Shown here one piece after another: positions 1-4,626 of a stretch of DNA of 6,133 bases. This stretch comes from a bacterium Ga0077546 (lineage in GTDB: Bacteria; Cyanobacteriota; Vampirovibrionia; Obscuribacterales; Obscuribacteraceae): the NCBI GenBank assembly GCA_001464165.1, contig LNEX01000566.1:1-6133 (forward strand). The letters run 5' to 3'. How positions within the stretch are numbered: position 1 is the first letter of the stretch; each line of letters starts with the position of its first letter. The notes beneath the pieces were generated by a model. The model saw nothing but the letters and a program-made list of their open reading frames with translations, made no database searches and had not been told where the DNA came from. A program made the translations under genes and the position numbers.

Positions 1-1246
1 CTGTGCGCTGCTCTTTGCCTTCGTTTTGAAATACCATGGTCCAAACCAATGTGGCCGAGAGATTGTCCGGGTGGAGCCTGCCATTGATAGTGGAGCGAGT
101 GAGAGAGACTCCTGGAATTTTTGCTCCGATGGCAAAGTTCTTCAGTTGTTCAGCAGTCATTTGATAGGTGTTGTTAATTGAAGTGAACCCTTCAATCGGC
201 ACTACCTTTGCCGTGTCAGATGCCGTATCAGTTTTGTTTTCGATGACGAAGGGCTTGCCTTCAAGCATGAAGTAGAGCCTTTCAGCTTCGCTTTGCTTTA
301 TGGGAATAAAGAGACCGGCGAATCCAGCAGATCGGCAGTCAGCGCAGAGCAATCGCAATTGCCGTTCACTGTTTGCCTGCCGTAAAAATGAAAGCGCTGG
401 TAAGCTAATCTTCTGATTTGTGTTGAGTGCTTGCCGTTCATAGAAGTGAGCAACAAGGTTCTGAACCTCGCTGCCGATCAGAATAAAGGCTGCAGACAAA
501 GCACCGAAGCAGAGATAGTAAAGTATCCTTCGTCTTGCTGAATCTAGTTCCTTGGTCTTTCTAATTGTAAGAACCAGATGGAGAGAGGCTATAGCCGAAG
601 TGAGATAGAGCAAACCAATGGCCCATGTGTTGGCTAAAAGCAACGAATCCTCACCGTTGATTAGCGCCTCAAGATTGCAGTTGCCTGAGTTCGTGTTCAT
701 AGCAGTTGCCGCTAAGCATGCGATGGCGATCGTAAGGGCTGTGCCCATGGCTAGCCCTGCTGCTAGACCAGGCTTGAGGCCGAAGACAAATTTGTTTTTG
801 CTAATTGCCTTGTGCATTTTAAAATTTGTGATTGGTATCGACAGGCACAGGGCAACTGCCACCAATGTCTCTAGCGGATGAGCCAGTAAAAGCAGCACTA
901 GTCTCTTGTAACAGCCAATGACAAACAAGAGTGGTAGCAGAATCGGAATTAGAATTCCAAAAATTGCCACCAGGAAGCTTGCTCCTGAGGACCACAGACC
1001 ATGGTTTGACTTAGCTGAATCTTCAGCCCAGCATTCTTCTGAGTTGTTATCTAAGTCATTATCTAGATCCTCATTTATGTCCTCTTTTGAGTCATTAGTT
1101 CGGTTCGAGCGTCCTTCTTTTTCGAGGGTTTGTGTAGCGCACCGCGATTTATCGCTGGTTCGATTATCGCTGGTGCTTCCCATCGTATTTGCCCGCGCCG
1201 GAGCGCTGACGTCCGAGTAATCGGACGCCTCAATATGCTCATTCAT
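1..1246 (-). CDS. Multi-pass membrane protein with start of a VIT-like domain (partial, C-terminus off left edge)
   Basis: An uninterrupted minus-strand frame runs from an ATG at 1246 to the left edge (415 codons, no stop). The start is chosen because GGAGGG (plus 1254-1259) lies 7 nt upstream. An in-frame ATG at 1261 has no ribosome binding site and overlaps that motif. Residues 1-85 are hydrophilic, rich in Ser, Asn, Asp and Glu, and probably disordered. Hydrophobic segments follow at about 90-112, 116-140, 158-183, 205-227 and 240-260, giving about five membrane helices. Residues 261-375 are soluble and contain C301 and C304 (a CxxC). From about 378 the text (PGVSLTRSTINGRL, then LSATLVWTMVFQNEGKEQR) resembles the opening of a VIT (vault/inter-alpha-trypsin) domain in large integral membrane proteins associated with PEP-CTERM/exosortase systems (TIGR02921-like). 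That family assignment is from memory and the decisive half is missing. The gene is divergent from the one at 1800. The cargo or partner is unknown. Confidence 0.8.
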   Translation of the reverse strand, partial: MNEHIEASDYSDVSAPARANTMGSTSDNRTSDKSRCATQTLEKEGRSNRTNDSKEDINEDLDNDLDNNSEECWAEDSAKSNHGLWSSGASFLVAIFGILIPILLPLLFVIGCYKRLVLLLLAHPLETLVAVALCLSIPITNFKMHKAISKNKFVFGLKPGLAAGLAMGTALTIAIACLAATAMNTNSGNCNLEALINGEDSLLLANTWAIGLLYLTSAIASLHLVLTIRKTKELDSARRRILYYLCFGALSAAFILIGSEVQNLVAHFYERQALNTNQKISLPALSFLRQANSERQLRLLCADCRSAGFAGLFIPIKQSEAERLYFMLEGKPFVIENKTDTASDTAKVVPIEGFTSINNTYQMTAEQLKNFAIGAKIPGVSLTRSTINGRLHPDNLSATLVWTMVFQNEGKEQRT

Positions 1247-1311
1247 TTTTGAGCCCTCCATGGTTAATGCAAACGTGCATCGCTATGTCAGAAAGACCTG
1301 GCGAATGGAAA

Positions 1312-1334
1312 TACTTCTCTCTATGAGAGAAGTA
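1312..1334. promoter_or_regulatory. Perfect 10-bp-arm inverted repeat, operator or short hairpin
   Basis: TACTTCTCTC (1312-1321) and GAGAGAAGTA (1325-1334) are exact reverse complements around a TAT centre. The element lies 66 bp upstream of the membrane-protein start at 1246. No T tract follows on either strand, so an intrinsic terminator is unlikely. A dimeric repressor or activator site is the simplest reading. A hairpin in the leader of the leftward transcript is the alternative. Confidence 0.5.
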
Positions 1335-1384
1335 CCGTTGCATATTTTGTTGTAGTTAGTAAGAGACACCTCACCGGTGAAAGC

Positions 1385-1430
1385 AAAAAGCCGAGTGCTC
1401 AATGCTCTCAGGTGGCTCGAAAAAGCCGAG
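1385..1430. repeat. Short imperfect direct repeat, 35 bp apart
   Basis: AAAAAGCCGAG occurs exactly at 1385-1395 and again at 1420-1430. Similarity extends a little further (TGCTCAATG against CGCCTCAAATG). The second copy also closes a hairpin, GCTCG/CGAGC around AAAAAGC (1415-1431). Read on the minus strand, each copy ends in CTCGGCTTTTT, which resembles terminator tails. However, no minus-strand gene lies immediately to the right that would need terminating. Function unknown. Confidence 0.45.
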
Positions 1431-1544
1431 CGCCTCAAATGTACTCTTGAAGCGGACCGGCTGTCAAGTAGGTATTTGGGTAGACCACTGCTGGGTTGGT
1501 TCTATCAAACGATACCAACTAGGTAGATTGTTATTTTGGAGATA

Positions 1545-1558
1545 GGTGTATATACACC
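1545..1558. promoter_or_regulatory. 14-bp perfect palindrome GGTGTATATACACC
   Basis: The 14 bases are their own reverse complement. The symmetry continues for two more pairs on each side (AT at 1542-1543 with AT at 1560-1561) after one mismatch. Part of it, GTATATACACC (1548-1558), recurs with one change as GTATATGCACC at 1636-1646, 88 bp away and in the same orientation. This pattern suits two binding sites for one regulator in the approach to the gene at 1800. The binding protein cannot be named. Confidence 0.45.
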
Positions 1559-1702
1559 CATTTCCGAAATATTTAGTACTCAAGTATTTTCTTTTTGGTG
1601 GCATATTGCGACAGTTGTCAGCTGCATACGCGCATGTATATGCACCGCACCTATTGATTGGATTTGCTTTGGTGTTTTTGGGTTAAAACTAGCTAGCAGG
1701 GC

Positions 1703-1731
1703 TTGAACATTTCGGCCATCGGCACTAGGAT
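1703..1731 (+). promoter_or_regulatory. Candidate sigma70-type promoter for the gene at 1800
   Basis: TTGAAC (1703-1708) as -35 is separated by 17 bp from TAGGAT (1726-1731) as -10. Each hexamer departs from consensus at two positions. The predicted transcription start near 1738 gives a leader of about 60 nt before the ATG at 1800. The spacing is ideal and the location is right. No competing promoter of equal quality was seen between 1560 and 1799. Confidence 0.45.
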
Positions 1732-1799
1732 TAGCCTTAAATTAACCATCAAAGAATTAGGGGGCTCTGCTGCAAATTTATGGCACTAAATTTGATGGC

Positions 1800-2669
1800 A
1801 TGTTCGAATCTCATTTACCAGCAATAACAGAGGATTCAGTCATTACTACTTATCAGCCACCGTCTACAGCTGCAGCTTCTGTGGTAGCGTCTACTGTACC
1901 TGCTGTTGCCTTAGATTCAAAAACACTCTTTCTCAAAATGTTTTCGTCAAGATTTGGTAGCTACGCTCGCACTATTGGTGGTGCAACCTGGCGGCAATTG
2001 AGTCAGTTCCATCAGCTCAGTGATCAAGAGATACTTTTGTCTATATCTAAAGAGTCGAAAGCATATAGAGCTGTAAGTGTTGATCAATCAGAGTCGTTTC
2101 TCGTTTTGCAATTCAATGCTGAAGACCGCACCGCTGATAGAGCCGTTTGGGAGAAACTGAGTGCTGCCCTCTTCTCTGCTGGCCTGACTGGTCTCAAGCT
2201 GTTTCAAGTATCTGAAGGGTCTACTTATCAGGTATTTATCTGTCTTTCTAAGTCAGTTAGTATACTTCCATTGTCAAAGGGCCTGACAAACCACTTACTT
2301 CAAGCTGGTGTGACTAATGTTGAGGTGCTGAGGCCAGGTAATCACTTTATCTTGCCATTGCAAGAAGGCTACCGCTGGATGAATGATAGCGTCTTGCCTG
2401 TGATTGCTCGTCATGAGATGACTGAGGATATGGCGCTGAACTTCTTTATGGGTGAAGTGACCAAGGTGACAATCTGTCCTGAGCAATTTATTGAGCAATT
2501 CAAAGATTTTCTTGAAGCAGAGCGTAAGCGCGAAATCATGGAGATTGTTCCACCAGAGGGGCTGTCTCAAGTTGGTTTAGACGGACAAGCCGGTTTACAA
2601 GAGGTCCTGGAAGGCCAAGATGGCACTAAGCCCAAACGCAAAGAGCGTCGGTTGAGAATATTGCCTTAG
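1800..2669 (+). CDS. Uncharacterised protein, possible degenerate AEP primase-like fold
   Basis: This is a 289-residue protein with no signal peptide and no membrane segment. Residues 1-40 are a Ala/Ser/Val/Thr-rich, probably flexible leader. Residues 41-200 look folded. Their motif order recalls archaeo-eukaryotic primase (AEP) domains: a hydrophobic strand SFLVLQFN (99-106) where the hhhDhD metal motif would sit, a helix and GL turn (113-132), SEGSTYQVFI (138-147) where S-G-x-G-x-H-v-w would sit, and GNHFILPLQ (180-188) like the third GN-x-x-x-LPL motif. The acidic and histidine catalytic residues appear replaced, so if related it is probably inactive. This is inference from pattern alone. 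The tail (275-289) is strongly basic and could bind nucleic acid. The ATG at 1800 has no close Shine-Dalgarno. AGGGGG (1759-1764) is better placed for an in-frame CTG at 1770, which would add ten residues. A Pho-box-like array follows 6 bp after the stop. Confidence 0.75.
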   Translation: MFESHLPAITEDSVITTYQPPSTAAASVVASTVPAVALDSKTLFLKMFSSRFGSYARTIGGATWRQLSQFHQLSDQEILLSISKESKAYRAVSVDQSESFLVLQFNAEDRTADRAVWEKLSAALFSAGLTGLKLFQVSEGSTYQVFICLSKSVSILPLSKGLTNHLLQAGVTNVEVLRPGNHFILPLQEGYRWMNDSVLPVIARHEMTEDMALNFFMGEVTKVTICPEQFIEQFKDFLEAERKREIMEIVPPEGLSQVGLDGQAGLQEVLEGQDGTKPKRKERRLRILP

Positions 2670-2675
2670 GCTGAG

Positions 2676-2715
2676 TAGTCATTTAATAGTCACAGAACAG
2701 TCATTGATTCGTCAC
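2676..2715 (+). promoter_or_regulatory. Pho-box-like array: four 7-bp direct repeats, 11-bp period
   Basis: Four heptamers, TAGTCAT (2676), TAGTCAC (2687), CAGTCAT (2698) and TCGTCAC (2709), are each separated by four bases (TTAA, AGAA, TGAT). The core GTCA is invariant, and phasing is exactly 11 bp. This is the architecture of the E. coli PhoB box (CTGTCAT repeats with AT-rich 4-bp spacers), with enough units for two dimers. Other OmpR-family response regulators also use repeats with 10-11 bp phasing. The array sits in the gap between the gene ending at 2669 and the small gene starting at 2821, so that small gene is the likely target. Weak -10 candidates downstream are TATTGT (2737-2742) and CATAAC (2748-2753). 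The regulator is inferred, not seen. Confidence 0.55.
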
Positions 2716-2820
2716 CAGTCGGTTCGACCCGATTGTTATTGTTGTTCCATAACCGAGACGCGGGAGCCAATACTCCGTACTCGAAACCAAATCGCAACTA
2801 ATAACACTGAGGAAGAAACC

Positions 2821-3015
2821 ATGGCCAACGAACTTACTAACTTAGTATCTGACTCTGCCAATGAATCCAAAGCTGCGAAAGTTCAGGATGCAAGCGCTGC
2901 TCTGATTGAAGCTGCGCTAACATTCTATCCCTGCAAAAATGGAGCCCTGGTGCAAAATCCTAGAGATTGCGAAGGCACAATGCGCTCTTTCCCTGAATTG
3001 ACTATCCAGTCTTAG
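2821..3015 (+). CDS. Small hypothetical protein, 64 residues, two cysteines
   Basis: The start is set by a strong ribosome binding site, GAGGA (2809-2813), 7 nt before the ATG at 2821. The same frame is open from an ATG at 2704, but that start has no ribosome binding site and would lie inside the repeat array at 2676-2715. I do not recognise the protein. Residues 1-25 are polar and acidic to neutral. Residues 24-35 (ASAALIEAALTF) could form a short amphipathic helix. The C-terminal part has C37 and C50 in a Gly/Asn/Pro context (YPCKNGALVQNPRDCEG), which could form a disulfide or bind metal. There is no clear signal peptide or membrane helix. Its leader carries the Pho-box-like array, so regulation by an OmpR-family response regulator is plausible. 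It converges on the minus-strand ORF ending at 3058. No T-tailed terminator is visible between them. Confidence 0.7.
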   Translation: MANELTNLVSDSANESKAAKVQDASAALIEAALTFYPCKNGALVQNPRDCEGTMRSFPELTIQS

Positions 3016-3057
3016 TTGCCGGATGCTCAGCGAAGTTCGCATCGCTGCTGCTGTCTT

Positions 3058-3444
3058 CTAAAATTTGACTCGATACTCAAAGACAGCGCCTTTTATTAAA
3101 TCTTCGAGCCTTTCTTTGCGGGCAGCACCAGTTGATAGACGATCTTTGTTAGAACCGCCTGGTTCTAAGAATTTGAAGCCGAAGTGACTTTTGCCTGGAT
3201 CGTCATAGAGTTTAAGTAAGCCATCTTCATAGATACTCTTGAGAGAGTCACCTTCCTTTCCTACAGATAGCATTTCTGGTTTCCTGCCCTGCTCTGCTCT
3301 GAGTTTGGAGATTGGGCTGGAGACGGCAATTTCTGCAGCTGATGATTTCCCTGCGTCAGCGATTGCCTTACTCGCGTCGATGCCAGCAATAGAAAGTAGT
3401 GAAAGGGGTTCTTTGTGGCGTTCACCCGGGTCGATTACAGTCAA
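3058..3444 (-). CDS. Hypothetical protein of 128 residues without ATG start, possible gene remnant
   Basis: A minus-strand frame of about 128 codons begins at best with TTG (3444). The frame stays open upstream to a TAA at 3499-3501, adding SDQPKAKEKGDSSALKLD. No ATG occurs before residue 58, and no Shine-Dalgarno precedes the TTG. The composition (charged, balanced, no low-complexity runs in the last 80 residues, e.g. LKLYDDPGKSHFGFKFLEPG) looks like real protein. I recognise no family, and no membrane or signal segment is seen. Beyond the TAA the same frame continues open for another 29 codons to a TAG at 3589-3591, with protein-like text (FEDLISNLLEQKLISPN). A longer gene broken by a nonsense mutation is therefore possible. 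Alternatives are a functional gene with TTG or CTG initiation, or an ORF beginning at a promoter near 3593-3619 (minus). Confidence 0.45.
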   Translation of the reverse strand: MTVIDPGERHKEPLSLLSIAGIDASKAIADAGKSSAAEIAVSSPISKLRAEQGRKPEMLSVGKEGDSLKSIYEDGLLKLYDDPGKSHFGFKFLEPGGSNKDRLSTGAARKERLEDLIKGAVFEYRVKF

Positions 3445-3675
3445 GTCAAGTTTCAGGGCAGATGAGTCGCCCTTTTCCTTTGCTTTAGGTTGATCGGATT
3501 ATTCTTCAAGGTCGGCCCTATTTGGGCTTATGAGCTTTTGCTCTAGTAAATTGGAGATTAAATCTTCGAATAAATTGAACCATCTAGCCTAAGATATACC
3601 CGCTATGCGCACTTGTCAGTCGTGAAATTACGAAGCTGGGGTAGTCTAGGATTCGCTGTAAACCTTGCGAACGAG

Positions 3676-4626
3676 CTACAGAATCTGATAGCGACTTTTG
3701 TCTTTCTTCAACTCTGCCACGAATTCCATTTCTTCGTCGGTCAGCTCGTAGACGGCAAAGTGACAGTCGAACTTACGTGTAAAGCCGCGACCAATAGCTT
3801 CTTCTAAGGTGGTGCGATCGTAACCACCAGCGAGCACGTCGATCAAATTGCAGTGGCGATCCGCTTTCTCTGCAGCCGCTGCATCACATTTGCTTACCTC
3901 TGAAAAACTGAAGGATCCTTCGCCTTTGCTTTCTGGTTCAACTGCTTTGTTGTCTCCGTCAGCCAAACCAAAAATCTCAGACAATTTAGTCTGCGATTGA
4001 TTGATCATAATTGAGCCGTGCTGCAGCACACCGTGTCTGCGTCTTAGTTGGGCGCTGCCGACAATTTTCTTACCTTCAAACTGTAAGTCGGCTTGAGTTG
4101 TCGCCTGAAAGCAGTCTTCATAGTCTTTGTAAGCACTATTGCTGCGGCCAAGACTTGCTGCTACCCCTAATTCACGCAGTCCATAGATTAGAGCGTCACA
4201 AATTTCTTTGTAGGCTTGGTTAATCGAGCCAGGCAAAAATCCTTCATATGGGCTGCCTTGCTCTAGCCAATATGAGGGCGCGCCCTCAATTTCAGCGTCT
4301 GGTCGAAAATCTATCCCATCTTGTTTCGGTCCGGCACCAACAAAACAGTAAGTCAGTTCACCTTCGTGAAGAACGGCACGGCCACCGGTTGGGCGGCGTA
4401 CTGCATCATATCCAGCAGCACGAACTTTTTCGACTGTTCTTTGGCTCACTTTTTGAGAGTAGCCAAACGAAACAGCCGGTGGCTCCCAGCCATAAAATCT
4501 CAAGGTAGCTGGTGTCTTTCCTTGTAGGTGCAGCTCAAGCAGCGCTTCATCGATGGCCATATTAGTAGCAGCATCGAATACACCATAGGGTATCAGCCTC
4601 AAGGCCCGCGCTCTTACCGAGGTCAT
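3676..4626 (-). CDS. lipM: Octanoyl-[acyl carrier protein/GcvH]:protein N-octanoyltransferase, LipM-like (BPL/LplA/LipB family)
   Basis: A cytoplasmic enzyme of the biotin/lipoate ligase fold. LipM moves octanoate from acyl carrier protein to a lipoyl domain, and LipA then inserts sulfur. Seen (counting from an upstream GTG as residue 1): the family motif RRPTGGRAVLHEGELTY (78-94), the binding lysine in GKKIVGSAQ (K188), LQHGSI (202-207), and DCFQATTQADL with C173 where LipM carries its acyl-enzyme cysteine. The cysteine favours octanoyltransferase over ATP-dependent lipoate ligase, though ligase activity cannot be excluded. At 316 residues it is longer than typical LipM (about 280). The excess lies in two insertions, about 100-130 and a Ser/Glu/Lys/Ala-rich stretch about 224-260. 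The start is the ATG at 4626, whose first base is the last base of the upstream stop (TGATG). The adjacent in-frame GTG at 4629 would give a 4-nt overlap. Either way it is translationally coupled to the phosphorylase gene. Confidence 0.85.
   Translation of the reverse strand: MTSVRARALRLIPYGVFDAATNMAIDEALLELHLQGKTPATLRFYGWEPPAVSFGYSQKVSQRTVEKVRAAGYDAVRRPTGGRAVLHEGELTYCFVGAGPKQDGIDFRPDAEIEGAPSYWLEQGSPYEGFLPGSINQAYKEICDALIYGLRELGVAASLGRSNSAYKDYEDCFQATTQADLQFEGKKIVGSAQLRRRHGVLQHGSIMINQSQTKLSEIFGLADGDNKAVEPESKGEGSFSFSEVSKCDAAAAEKADRHCNLIDVLAGGYDRTTLEEAIGRGFTRKFDCHFAVYELTDEEMEFVAELKKDKSRYQIL

Larger units (their letters stand above)
1262..1799. other. Divergent intergenic region rich in inverted repeats
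   Basis: About 540 bp separate the start of the leftward membrane-protein gene from the rightward gene at 1800. No convincing gene is present. A 49-codon GTG-initiated frame at 1377-1526 (plus) is the only notable one, and it lacks a Shine-Dalgarno sequence. The region holds an inverted repeat ATGCA-AACG-TGCAT at 1267-1280, a 10-bp-arm inverted repeat at 1312-1334, the palindrome TCACCGGTGA at 1371-1380, a direct repeat at 1385/1420, a 14-bp palindrome at 1545-1558 and a promoter candidate at 1703-1731. This density of two-fold symmetric sites suggests a regulatory region serving both divergent genes. I could not find a good promoter for the leftward gene. Confidence 0.6.

Noticed and set aside
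618..1220. Two plus-strand frames (618-881 and 918-1220)
   Set aside because: They lie antisense to the long minus-strand membrane-protein frame, have no ribosome binding site and no sensible protein character.
2295..2570. Minus-strand 91-codon frame
   Set aside because: It is the antisense of the 289-residue gene, without a ribosome binding site or recognisable protein.
2714..2734. GGTTCGACCC resembling a tRNA T-arm
   Set aside because: The flanking stem allows only four pairs with a six-base loop, and no acceptor, D-arm or anticodon arm can be built around it.
2704..2820. ATG at 2704 as the start of the small gene, adding 39 residues
   Set aside because: It has no Shine-Dalgarno, overlaps the repeat array, and the added residues look untranslated. 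The ATG at 2821 has GAGGA at good spacing.
3028..3047. CAGCGA/TCGCTG hairpin between the convergent ORFs as a terminator
   Set aside because: The stem is short with an eight-base loop, and no T tract follows on either strand.
3239..3493. Plus-strand 84-codon frame
   Set aside because: It is antisense to the minus-strand 128-codon ORF, whose composition looks more like protein. The plus frame is rich in Ser/Pro/Ala as expected of a shadow.
3656..3671. Weak inverted repeats (TTCGC/GCGAA, CTGTA/TACAG) after the lipM-like gene as a terminator
   Set aside because: The arms are five bases, the loops are long and there is no T tract on the minus strand.
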